Origin: Streptomyces sp. NBC_01429
Lineage (GTDB): Bacteria; Actinomycetota; Actinomycetes; Streptomycetales; Streptomycetaceae
Assembly: GCF_036231945.1 (NCBI RefSeq)
Contig: NZ_CP109599.1
Coordinates: forward strand, 992,001 to 1,056,000
Length of the DNA stretch: 64,000 bases
Direction of reading: 5' to 3'
Shown here: piece after piece, positions 16,261 to 24,212 of the stretch
Numbering within the stretch: the first letter of the stretch is position 1
Layout of the letters: each line of letters opens with the position of its first letter
Program-made: the position numbers and the translations under genes
The notes under the pieces: generated by a model
What the model was told of the DNA's origin: nothing
Databases searched by the model: none
The model's input: only the letters and a program-made list of their open reading frames with translations

Positions 16261-16360
16261 AAGTTGAAACTTTCGTGTTCAAGATGCGCAGCCGGTCGGG
16301 CGAGGGCGGGGGACCCGCGCCCCGGGAGAAGTACGCCCGATGCTCTCAGAGCCGAGCTTG

Positions 16361-17233
16361 TCAGATGACGGGCGGTCGGCCCAACCGGGTCAGCCGCCAC
16401 ACCGTACGCCACTTCATGGGACGGCGCGGGCCGCACGGCGTGGCCCAGCCTTCCCGGAACCCGGCGAACCATGCCTTGAGCGCCGGCACGGAGGGACGTC
16501 TGACCAGAGTGAGCAGGAGCCACACACCGAGATAGCCGGGAACGAGAGGCGCGGGCAGATTGCGACGGGCCAGCCACACCCGGTTACGGGCGACCATGCG
16601 GTGGTAGACCGCGTGCCTCGACGGCGGCATGGTCGGGTGGAGGAGCACCATGTCGGCGCGGTAGTCGATCATCCAGCCGGCGTCCACGGCCCGCCAGGCG
16701 AGGTCGGTCTCCTCGTGCGCGTAGAAGAAGTCGCCGGGGAGCGGGCCGACCTCCTCGATGACCTTCGTCCGTACGGCGTTGGCCCCGCCGAGGAAGGTCG
16801 TCACCCGCGACGAGCGCAGCGGGTCGGAGGCGCGCAGCCGGGGGACGTGGCGGCGCTGGGTGATTCCGGTCTCCGGGTCGGCGATCCGGAAGCTGACGAT
16901 GCCCAGGGCGGGATCGGCGGTGAACGCCTTCCGGATCAGCTCGGCGGTGTCGGTGCGGTCCAGCAGCCCGTCGTCGTCGAGGAAGAGGAGGACGTCCGCG
17001 TCGGAACCGGCCGCGCCGAACGCCTCGATGCCGACGTTGCGGCCGCCCGGGATACCGAGGTTCTCCGGCAGCTCGACGGTCCGCACCCCGGCCGGAACGG
17101 CGCCCACGGGGGCGCCGTTGCCGACCACGACGGTCTCGATGGGGTCGCCGTCCTGCCGGGCGACCGAGTCGAGCAGCGCGCGCAGATCACCGGGTCGGTC
17201 ACCCATGGTGATGATCACCGCGCCGAGCCGCAT
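16361..17233 (-). CDS. Family 2 glycosyltransferase
   Basis: A 290-residue GT-A-fold enzyme. The N-terminus LGAVIITMGDRP begins the nucleotide-sugar domain, GRNVG is near 66-70, and the metal-binding FLDDDG lies near 86-91. The later HEETDLAWR motif resembles the acceptor-activating ED of inverting GT2 enzymes. One hydrophobic segment near 230-245 suggests membrane association. The ATG at 17233 is 5 bases downstream of the CDP-alcohol transferase stop at 17239, so they are one operon. It probably glycosylates the lipid or polymer made by its neighbours. Confidence 0.88.
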   Translation of the reverse strand: MRLGAVIITMGDRPGDLRALLDSVARQDGDPIETVVVGNGAPVGAVPAGVRTVELPENLGIPGGRNVGIEAFGAAGSDADVLLFLDDDGLLDRTDTAELIRKAFTADPALGIVSFRIADPETGITQRRHVPRLRASDPLRSSRVTTFLGGANAVRTKVIEEVGPLPGDFFYAHEETDLAWRAVDAGWMIDYRADMVLLHPTMPPSRHAVYHRMVARNRVWLARRNLPAPLVPGYLGVWLLLTLVRRPSVPALKAWFAGFREGWATPCGPRRPMKWRTVWRLTRLGRPPVI

Positions 17234-17238
17234 GCCGC

Positions 17239-18018
17239 TCACTTCAGCCTGCTGGACGCCAGGATGGAGACCAGGTGCAGGAGCGTCTGGAGGATCGCGA
17301 TCCCGGCGAGGACGGCGATGCCGAGGCGGCTGAAGTACAGGTCTCCCCTGGCCGAGTCCAGGATCGCCAGGAGAAGGATCAGCAGGGACGCCTCGATACC
17401 GAGGATGAGCCGGTGGAACTTGAGCGCCCCGGCGGCCCTGCGAGCCAGCGCCATACCGGACGAGCGCGGCTCGGAGGCCGACTCCTTGACCGGGGCAAGC
17501 CCTTGCTGATGACGGGCGACGCCGACCAGGTCGGTCTCGGCCTTGACCAGGATGGCGCCGAGGGCGGCGAGCGTACCGAGGAAGGCCCACAGCCAGTCGG
17601 TCCGGCCGGTGCCCCACAGGTCGGCGCCCCGCAGCCCGAAGCCGACCAGAACGGCGGCGTCGCACAGATAGGCGGCGACCCGGTCCAGGTACACCCCGGT
17701 CATCGAGTACTGCTTCTTCCAGCGGGCGATCTCCCCGTCGACGCAGTCCAGCAGCAGATAGAGCTGGACCGCCAGCACGGCGAGCAGCGGGCCCGTGATG
17801 CCCGGCACCAGGAGGGCGGGGGCGGCGAGGGCACCGGCGACGGTCATCACGTACGTCAGCTGGTTGGGCGTGACCCGTGTGTTCACCAGGTACCGGTCGA
17901 CGCGCAGCGAGATTTCCCGCATGTACATACGTCCGGCCCAGTGCTCACCACTGCGCCGGTCCTTCACTCCTGCCGGGTGGACGACCGGGCGGAGTTCAGC
18001 TACTGAGGGTCGAGGCAT
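17239..18018 (-). CDS. CDP-alcohol phosphotransferase-family membrane protein lacking the usual fourth Asp
   Basis: A 259-residue integral membrane protein that should move a phospho-alcohol from a CDP-activated donor. The family motif is DxxDGxxARx8GxxxDxxxD. Here D91, D94, G95, A98, R99, G108 and D112 are in place, but the fourth Asp position is Ala116 (DRVAAYLCD). The fourth Asp is the proposed general base, so the chemistry may differ, or D120 or another residue may substitute. The ATG at 18018 lies inside the upstream dehydrogenase gene (23-base overlap). I choose it because MPRPSVAELRPVVHP looks like a conserved N-terminus. Confidence 0.87.
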   Translation of the reverse strand: MPRPSVAELRPVVHPAGVKDRRSGEHWAGRMYMREISLRVDRYLVNTRVTPNQLTYVMTVAGALAAPALLVPGITGPLLAVLAVQLYLLLDCVDGEIARWKKQYSMTGVYLDRVAAYLCDAAVLVGFGLRGADLWGTGRTDWLWAFLGTLAALGAILVKAETDLVGVARHQQGLAPVKESASEPRSSGMALARRAAGALKFHRLILGIEASLLILLLAILDSARGDLYFSRLGIAVLAGIAILQTLLHLVSILASSRLK

Positions 18019-19057
18019 AGTCGGCGTACGCGTCCCTGATCTGGTCGGTGGACAGGTCGAGGTGCTCAAGGATGGTGAAGCGGCCCGGACGGGTCTGCGG
18101 CGCGTAGGCGACGGCCCGTACGAACTCGTCGACGGTGAAGCCGATCTCCTCGGGCAGCACGGGCAGCCCGTGGCGCCGCAGCACTTCGGTGAAGAGCCGC
18201 GACTCCCGGTGGGCGCCGCGCAGATGCATGGCGAAGGCCGCGCCGAGGCCGACCTGCTCGCCGTGGAGCGCGGCGCGCTTGGGGTGGAGCAGGTCGAAGG
18301 CGTGGCTGATCTCGTGGCAGGCGCCGGACGAGGGCCGGGTGTCGCCGCTGATCGACATGGCGATGCCGGAGAGGACCAGCGCCTCGGCGAGAACGGTGAG
18401 GAACTCGTCGTCGCCGACCCCGCCGGGGTGGCGCAGGACGGCTTCGCCGGCGGTACGGGCCATGGCGGCGGCGAGGCCGTCGACGGATTCGCCGTTGATC
18501 TGGTGGGACAGCTCCCAGTCCGCGATGGCGGAGATGTTGGAGACGGCGTCCCCGATCCCGGAGCGCACGAAGCGGGGCGGCGCGTCCCGGATGACATCGA
18601 GGTCGACCACCATGGCGATCGGGGTGGGGACGCCGTAGGAGCCCCGGCCGTTGTCGTTGTCGAGGATCGAGACGGGCGAGCAGATGCCGTCGTGCGAGAG
18701 GTTGGTGGCGACGGCCACCATCGGCAGTCCGACCCGGGCCGCCGCGTACTTCGCCACGTCGATGATCTTGCCGCCGCCGAGGCCCACCACCGCGTCGTAC
18801 CGCTTGCCCTTGATGTCGTCGGCGAGCTTGACCGCCGAGTCGATCGTGCCGTCGCCGACCGGGAACCAGTCGGCGTCGGGCAGCAGCGGGCCGAGCTGCT
18901 CGCGCAGGGCCAGGCCCGAGCCGCCGCTGATGGCGATGGCCAGCCTGCCCGAGCCGGAGATCCGCTGGTCCGCGAGGAGACCGGCGAGATCGTCCATGGC
19001 GCCGGGCCTGATGTCCACGACGACCGGCGAGGGGATGAGCCGGGTCAGTACTGGCAC
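17996..19057 (-). CDS. Iron-containing alcohol dehydrogenase family: sn-glycerol-1-phosphate dehydrogenase-like
   Basis: A 353-residue protein of the G1PDH/AraM type, which reduces dihydroxyacetone phosphate to sn-glycerol 1-phosphate. The NAD-binding GGGKIID lies at 94-100. The three metal ligands typical of the family are present: Asp170 (in GDAVSN), His248 (in GACHEISH) and His265 (in ALHGEQ). In archaea G1P is the lipid backbone; in some bacteria it is made by AraM. Here it sits between a nucleotidyltransferase and two CDP-alcohol transferases, so G1P or a related polyol phosphate may be activated with CTP and built into a surface polymer or lipid. The related 3-dehydroquinate synthase-like group is less likely. 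Confidence 0.85.
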   Translation of the reverse strand: MPVLTRLIPSPVVVDIRPGAMDDLAGLLADQRISGSGRLAIAISGGSGLALREQLGPLLPDADWFPVGDGTIDSAVKLADDIKGKRYDAVVGLGGGKIIDVAKYAAARVGLPMVAVATNLSHDGICSPVSILDNDNGRGSYGVPTPIAMVVDLDVIRDAPPRFVRSGIGDAVSNISAIADWELSHQINGESVDGLAAAMARTAGEAVLRHPGGVGDDEFLTVLAEALVLSGIAMSISGDTRPSSGACHEISHAFDLLHPKRAALHGEQVGLGAAFAMHLRGAHRESRLFTEVLRRHGLPVLPEEIGFTVDEFVRAVAYAPQTRPGRFTILEHLDLSTDQIRDAYADYASTLSS

Positions 19058-19794
19058 GCGATCTCACGGCCCTTCGCGAGGTCGGCGTGGTTGTCGATCT
19101 CGACCCAGGGGATGTCGCCGATGGGCGCCACGTCGATGGTCAGGCCCCGGTCGACCAGCTCCTGGTAGCCGTCCTCGTAGTAGAGGTCGGGGTCCTTCTC
19201 GAAGGTGGTGCGCAGCGCGTCGGCCAGGTCGGCGGCGGCCTCGGGCTCGATCAGGGTGACGCCGATGTACTCGCCGGTCGCGGTGGCCGGGTCCATCAGC
19301 TTGGTGATGCGGGTGACGGCCCCGGCGCCGTCCGTGATGACCTTCATCTCCTCGTCGGCGAGGTGCTTCACCGTGTCGAGGGCGAGGATGATCCGGCGGC
19401 CCTCGCCGCGCGCGGCGAGCAGGTCCTTCTCGACGGAGACGGGGTGCACGGTGTCACCGTTGGCCAGGATGACCCCGCGGGCGAGGACGTCGCGGGCGCA
19501 CCAGAGGGAGTAGGCGTTGTTCCACTCCTCGGCCTTGTCGTTGTCGATCAGGGTGAGCTTCAGGCCGTACGTCCGCTCCAGGGCGGCCTTGCGCTCGTAC
19601 ACGGCTTCCTTGCGGTAGCCGACGACGATCGCGGCCTCGGTCAGCCCGACCGCGGCGAAGTTGCCGAGGGTCAGGTCGAGGACGGTGGTGGTGCCCTCCC
19701 CCGCCGGGTCGACCGGCACGAGGGCCTTGGGCAGCGTGTCGGTGTAGGGGCGCAGACGCCGTCCTGCACCGGCGGCGAGTACGAGGCCGATCAT
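19045..19794 (-). CDS. Sugar/alcohol-phosphate nucleotidyltransferase
   Basis: A 249-residue nucleotidyltransferase. The N-terminal signature LVLAAGAGRRLRPYT and the metal-binding ANGDTVHP near 114-121 are intact. The C-terminus carries WVEIDNHADLAKG, the motif of phosphocholine or inositol-phosphate cytidylyltransferases of the LicC type. It would make a CDP- (or other NDP-) activated alcohol for the neighbouring CDP-alcohol transferases. The ATG at 19794 overlaps the upstream gene stop (ATGA), and the 3' end overlaps the dehydrogenase by 13 bases. Confidence 0.88.
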   Translation of the reverse strand: MIGLVLAAGAGRRLRPYTDTLPKALVPVDPAGEGTTTVLDLTLGNFAAVGLTEAAIVVGYRKEAVYERKAALERTYGLKLTLIDNDKAEEWNNAYSLWCARDVLARGVILANGDTVHPVSVEKDLLAARGEGRRIILALDTVKHLADEEMKVITDGAGAVTRITKLMDPATATGEYIGVTLIEPEAAADLADALRTTFEKDPDLYYEDGYQELVDRGLTIDVAPIGDIPWVEIDNHADLAKGREIACQY

Positions 19795-21728
19795 GCGGTT
19801 TCTCCTTCGTCGTGTACGGCGGGGGCTCCGGAGGACACCCAGAACCGGATGGACTCCGTGAGCGCGATCAGCGCCACGGCGACGGCGAGCAGCGTCAGGA
19901 CCGGCGCGAAGTCGCTTCCGCGCGTGAGGAAGGCGGCGAGGACGACCAGGAACGTACGGCCCTCGTGCCCGCCGAGCAGCCGGACGAGCCAGTGGGGCGG
20001 GGCTCCGGCGCCGCCGCGGATCCGGTACACCGTGTCGTAGTGATGGTAGGCGACCGCCGCGACCAGCCCGAACGCCGCGGGCAGGGCGCCGGGTACGTCG
20101 GCGCGGAAGGCGAAGATCAGGACAGTGCTGTACTCGGCCGCCCGGAAGACCGGCGGTATCAGCCAGTCGAGGGCGCCGCCCATCCGGCGGGCGACGACGA
20201 ACCCCGAGGTCAGGACGTACACCAGGGCGCCGAGGAGGAGCACCGGGCTGTCGAGGTGCGCGAAGGCCGCCGCGCAGACGACGGCGGCGCCGCCGGCCAG
20301 CGCGGTCAGGAACGGCAGCGGGCCGCGCAGCGCGCGGGCCGGGCGGCGCAGCACCCGCGCGACGGTCTCGGCGAGCGGTCCTGAGTCGGCCAGGTCGGCG
20401 AGCGCGTCGGCGGCGCGGTCGGTACGGACGGCCTTGCGGGTCACCGAGCGCAGGACCCGTCCCGCGGTGGTGTAGCAGGCGGCGAAGGCGCAGCCGGCGA
20501 GCAGGGCGTAGAAGACGATCCGGGGCGTGGTCAGGGCGGTGAGGACGGCGATCATGGCCCAGCGCTCGCCGATCGGCAGCACGATCATGCGGCGTATCCA
20601 GACCGTCCAGCCGACGCTGTCGAGCCTGCTGGAGAGGGCGGAGGTGGGGGTGCCCACCACGGCCTTGCCGTCGGCCGCCGCGGTGGCGGCGTCGGCGTTG
20701 GCCTCGTTGAACGAGAAGTCGACGAAGTGCCGGCAGCTCTGGAGGACCATCGCGGCGAGCGCCAGCGCCCATACGTCGTCACCGCCGCGGGCCGCGCCGA
20801 GCGCGAGGCCCGCGTAGTAGGCGTACTCCTTGGCGCGGTCGAAGGTGGCGTCCAGCCAGGCGCCCATCGTGGAGTACTGGAGCGAGTAGCGGGCGAGCTG
20901 CCCGTCGGTGCAGTCCAGGACGAAGGAGAAGATCAGCAGCGCGCCGGCGGCGACGTAGCCGCCGCGGGTGCCGGTGGCCGCGCAGGCCGCCGCGATCAGG
21001 GCGGTGATCAGCGAGGCGGTGGTGACCTGGTTGGGGGTCAGTCCGCGCCGGGCGCACCAGCGGGCGAGGTAACGGGAGTACGGGCTGACGCAGAAGGTGG
21101 TGAAGAAGCCGTCGCGGGCCTTGACCGCGGAGCGCAGCCGTACCGCCTCGTCGTCCACGGCGGCGACCTCGGCGGCGGCTTTCTCCCTGGTGCGCGCGTT
21201 GGCCGGTACGGCGGCGATGAGCGACCCCAGGTCGGGCCGGGTGACCGGGGTGCCGTCGGCGTCGAGCGCGAGCGCGGCCCGGTCGGCGAGGTCCAGACCG
21301 GAGGGGCTCACCGGTCCGGCGAAGTCCGGTGCGGAGCCGAGCTGTTCGGTGTCCGGGCGGGAGGGCGCGGCGACGGTGGCGGTGGCCGCGTGCGGCCCGG
21401 CCGTGCCGGTCCGCGCCGGGGTCCCGTCGTCCGCCAGCGCGGTCAGGGCGCGCAGCAGCGCGGGGCGCGCCTCGGGCTGGGCGGTGAGCGCGCCGGGGAC
21501 GGCGGCGGCCGGGAAGCGCGGGTCGGTCAGCGCCAGCCGCAGGGCGTGGACGTGGCCGACGAAGCGGGGGTCGACCAGGGCGACCCGCTCGGCGGCGGGG
21601 GCCGAGGCGATCAGTTCCCGGGCCTCGATGGCGCCCGGCGCGTTACGTACGTCGAAACCCAGCGCCCGCAGATCGCCTTCGAGCGACGATCCGGGTACCG
21701 GAGGACCGGCGAGGATGGCGGTCGGCAG
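19791..21728 (-). CDS. CDP-alcohol phosphotransferase with C-terminal DUF5941-like membrane domain, probable CTG start
   Basis: The frame encodes 645 residues if it starts at CTG 21728. There are three parts: a soluble N-terminus (about 1-140, from PTAILAGPPVPG), a CDP-alcohol phosphotransferase domain with the full motif D272...D296 (DCTDGQLAR, GAWLD, ATFD), and a multi-pass C-terminal domain resembling DUF5941. A canonical GTG exists only at 21311. Using it would remove about 139 residues that look like the conserved N-terminus. The CTG has AAGGAG nine bases upstream and an in-frame stop directly before it, so translation must begin at or after it. It heads the glycopolymer/lipid operon and is divergent from galE. 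Confidence 0.82.
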   Translation of the reverse strand: MPTAILAGPPVPGSSLEGDLRALGFDVRNAPGAIEARELIASAPAAERVALVDPRFVGHVHALRLALTDPRFPAAAVPGALTAQPEARPALLRALTALADDGTPARTGTAGPHAATATVAAPSRPDTEQLGSAPDFAGPVSPSGLDLADRAALALDADGTPVTRPDLGSLIAAVPANARTREKAAAEVAAVDDEAVRLRSAVKARDGFFTTFCVSPYSRYLARWCARRGLTPNQVTTASLITALIAAACAATGTRGGYVAAGALLIFSFVLDCTDGQLARYSLQYSTMGAWLDATFDRAKEYAYYAGLALGAARGGDDVWALALAAMVLQSCRHFVDFSFNEANADAATAAADGKAVVGTPTSALSSRLDSVGWTVWIRRMIVLPIGERWAMIAVLTALTTPRIVFYALLAGCAFAACYTTAGRVLRSVTRKAVRTDRAADALADLADSGPLAETVARVLRRPARALRGPLPFLTALAGGAAVVCAAAFAHLDSPVLLLGALVYVLTSGFVVARRMGGALDWLIPPVFRAAEYSTVLIFAFRADVPGALPAAFGLVAAVAYHHYDTVYRIRGGAGAPPHWLVRLLGGHEGRTFLVVLAAFLTRGSDFAPVLTLLAVAVALIALTESIRFWVSSGAPAVHDEGETA

Positions 21729-21950
21729 ACGAACTCACTCCTTGGCACTGACAGGGCTGGGGGCGCGACGGCACCGCCCGGTATCCGGGCGGGGGCGGCA
21801 TGTCGGCAGAGGCTATCGGATGGACGGAAGGGCGAGTTCACCGCCCGTTTACGCCCCGGTCGCCTTGGTCCGGGCGGGGAACCGCCCAGGCGTGGATCAT
21901 CATTGTCGATCGGTGCGCGTCCCACCAAACCGCGACCGGCGGGACGGGGG

Positions 21951-21997
21951 GCCGTCCGGGACGGCCGCCGTCCGGGACGGCACTCTAGGGTGGCCCC
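21951..21997 (+). promoter_or_regulatory. Tandem palindromes and leaderless promoter of galE
   Basis: Two identical 15-base palindromes GCCGTCCGGGACGGC lie at 21951-21965 and 21967-21981, one base apart. A -10 hexamer TAGGGT follows at 21986-21991. Only 6 bases separate it from the galE ATG at 21998 and there is no ribosome-binding site, so galE is probably leaderless. The palindromes occupy the -35 zone and may be operators. Confidence 0.55.
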
Positions 21998-22990
21998 ATG
22001 ACGTGGCTGATCACAGGCGGAGCGGGTTATATCGGGGCACATGTGGCGCGGTCGATGGCCGCGTCGGGGGAACGGGTGGTCGTCCTCGATGATCTGTCGA
22101 CCGGATTCGCGGAGCGGCTGCCGCCGGAGATCCCGCTGGTGCGGGGCTCGCTGCTGGACCGGGAACTCCTCGACGGCACGCTCGCCGGGCACGGGGTCAC
22201 CGGGGTGGTGCATCTGGCGGGCAAGAAGCGGGTCGGCGAGTCCGTCGAGCAGCCGCTGATGTACTACCGGGAGAATCTGCACGGGCTCACGGTGCTGCTG
22301 GAGGCCGTGGTGGCGGCGGATGTCCGGCGCTTCCTCTTCTCCTCGTCGGCGGCCGTGTACGGGGTGCCGGATGTGGAGTTGATCACGGAGCGGACTCCGG
22401 CGGTGCCGATCAATCCGTACGGCGAGACCAAGCTCGCGGGCGAGTGGCTGGTGCGGGCGACCGGGCGGACCCACGCGATGGCCACCGGCTGTCTGCGGTA
22501 CTTCAATGTGGCGGGCGCGGCGCAGCCCGAGCTGTCCGACACCGGGGTGTTCAACATCATTCCGATGTTCTTCGACAGGATCAGCCGGGGCGAGGCCCCG
22601 CTGATCTTCGGCGGCGACTACCCGACGCCCGACGGCACCTGTGTCCGCGACTACATCCATGTCGCGGACCTGGCCGAGGCCCATCTCGCCGCCGCGCGCC
22701 GGCTGGCCGACCTGGACGCCGCAGGGGAGCCGTCGGACCTCACGGTCAACATCGGCCGGGGCGAGGGCGTCTCGGTGCGCGAGCTGGCCGATCTGGTCGC
22801 GGAGGTCACCGGCGACCGTACGCCGCCGGTGATCGGGGCCCGGCGGCCCGGGGACGCGGCGCGGGCGGTCGCCTCGGTCGAGCTGATCTCCGAGGAGCTG
22901 GGCTGGACGGCCCGTCGCGGGGTGCGCGAGATGGTCGAGTCGGCCTGGGCGGGCTGGCGGACGCACCGTCCGGCCGCGCGGGCGAGCTGA
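21998..22990 (+). CDS. galE: UDP-glucose 4-epimerase
   Basis: A 330-residue extended short-chain dehydrogenase. The NAD-binding GGAGYIG is at 7-13, catalytic SSSAAVYG is near 114-121 and the YGETK (YxxxK) dyad is near 140-144. The NLHGLTVLLEA and VRDYIHVADLAEAH blocks are typical of GalE. It interconverts UDP-glucose and UDP-galactose. It is divergent from the surface-polymer operon and could supply UDP-galactose for the glycosyltransferase there. A long hairpin follows the stop codon. Confidence 0.94.
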   Translation: MTWLITGGAGYIGAHVARSMAASGERVVVLDDLSTGFAERLPPEIPLVRGSLLDRELLDGTLAGHGVTGVVHLAGKKRVGESVEQPLMYYRENLHGLTVLLEAVVAADVRRFLFSSSAAVYGVPDVELITERTPAVPINPYGETKLAGEWLVRATGRTHAMATGCLRYFNVAGAAQPELSDTGVFNIIPMFFDRISRGEAPLIFGGDYPTPDGTCVRDYIHVADLAEAHLAAARRLADLDAAGEPSDLTVNIGRGEGVSVRELADLVAEVTGDRTPPVIGARRPGDAARAVASVELISEELGWTARRGVREMVESAWAGWRTHRPAARAS

Positions 22991-23013
22991 CCCGCCGCCT
23001 CGCGAGAGTGATC

Positions 23014-23064
23014 TTGTCAACGCTCTGACCTGCGATCATTTCCGCAGGTCAGAGCAGTTGACAA
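23014..23064 (+). terminator. Long near-perfect hairpin downstream of galE
   Basis: The arms TTGTCAACGCTCTGACCTGCG (23014-23034) and its complement (23043-23064, with one extra base) pair over 21 bp around an 8-base loop, starting 24 bases after the galE stop. There is no T-run, so it may act as a factor-dependent terminator or RNA-stability element. The embedded TTGTCAAC/GTTGACAA ends could also form an operator for the next gene. Confidence 0.55.
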
Positions 23065-23152
23065 CGGTGTTCAGTCCCGTGTTGCCCCATACCCCCCACC
23101 GGTGTTCACTTGCGTGGTCGGCAGATCGCCCAGACGACCGGGAGGCGTCCTC

Positions 23153-24091
23153 ATGGGGGCAGGGCACAACCACGGACACACGCACGGAGCACCACCGGCG
23201 GGGACCGCGACCGCCGCCTACCGGGGCCGGTTGCGGATAGCGCTGTCGATCACGCTGTCCGTGATGGTGGTGGAGATCGTGGGCGGGGTCCTCTCCGACT
23301 CGCTCGCCCTGCTCGCCGACGCGGCGCACATGGCGACGGACGCGGTGGGGCTCGGCATGGCCCTGCTGGCCATCCACTTCGCGGGGCGCCCGGCGACGGC
23401 GAAGCGCACCTTCGGCTACGCGCGGGCCGAGATCCTCGCCGCGCTGGCCAACTGTCTGCTGCTGCTCGGCGTCGGCGGCTTCCTCCTCTACGAGGCGGTC
23501 GACCGTTTCATCACGCCGCCGGAGACCAAGGGCGGGCTGACGATCGTCTTCGCCCTGATCGGTATGGCCGCCAACCTCGTCTCCCTCTCCCTGCTGATGC
23601 GCGGGCAGAAGGAGAGCCTCAATGTGCGCGGCGCCTATCTGGAGGTCCTCGCGGACACCCTCGGCTCGCTCGCGGTGCTGGTCTCGGCCGGGATCATCCT
23701 GGCCACGGGATGGCAGACCGCCGACCCGATCGCGGGCCTGCTGATCGGCCTCATGATCGTCCCGCGTACGCTCAAGCTGCTCCGGGAGACGCTCGACGTC
23801 CTGCTGGAGGCGGCTCCGAAGGACGTGGACATGGGCGAGGTACGGGCACATATGCTGGCGCTGCCCGGGGTGGTGGACGTGCACGACCTGCACGTCTGGA
23901 CGATCACCTCGGGGATGCCGGTGCTCTCCGCGCACGTGGTGGTCGACCAGGAGTCCCTGGATGTGGCGGGGCACGAGAAGATGCTGCACGACCTGCAAGG
24001 ATGCCTCGGCCACCACTTCGACGTCGAGCACTGCACCTTCCAGCTGGAGCCGGGTGGGCACGCGGAGCACGAGGCGAAGCTCTGCCACTGA
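23153..24091 (+). CDS. Cation diffusion facilitator (zinc/cobalt exporter)
   Basis: A 312-residue CDF transporter with six membrane segments and a C-terminal cytosolic domain. A His-rich start (GHNHGHTHG, residues 4-12) can bind metal. The membrane site on helix 2 is DAAHMATD. On helix 5 the usual HxxxD appears as ExxxD (EVLADTLGS), as in several actinobacterial members. The C-terminal domain includes HDLHVWTITSGMP, a typical dimer and metal-sensing strand. GGAGG 7 bases before the ATG at 23153 supports this start over the longer frame. Confidence 0.92.
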   Translation: MGAGHNHGHTHGAPPAGTATAAYRGRLRIALSITLSVMVVEIVGGVLSDSLALLADAAHMATDAVGLGMALLAIHFAGRPATAKRTFGYARAEILAALANCLLLLGVGGFLLYEAVDRFITPPETKGGLTIVFALIGMAANLVSLSLLMRGQKESLNVRGAYLEVLADTLGSLAVLVSAGIILATGWQTADPIAGLLIGLMIVPRTLKLLRETLDVLLEAAPKDVDMGEVRAHMLALPGVVDVHDLHVWTITSGMPVLSAHVVVDQESLDVAGHEKMLHDLQGCLGHHFDVEHCTFQLEPGGHAEHEAKLCH

Positions 24092-24212
24092 CACCGGCCG
24101 GCCGTTCGGTCCGGGGCCCCGGGCCGAACGGACATGCCCACGCCCCCGAAGTACGGACACGGGGCTTTTGTACGGCAGACTTGGCGGCCGAGGCCCGAAG
24201 CGAAGGATGGTT

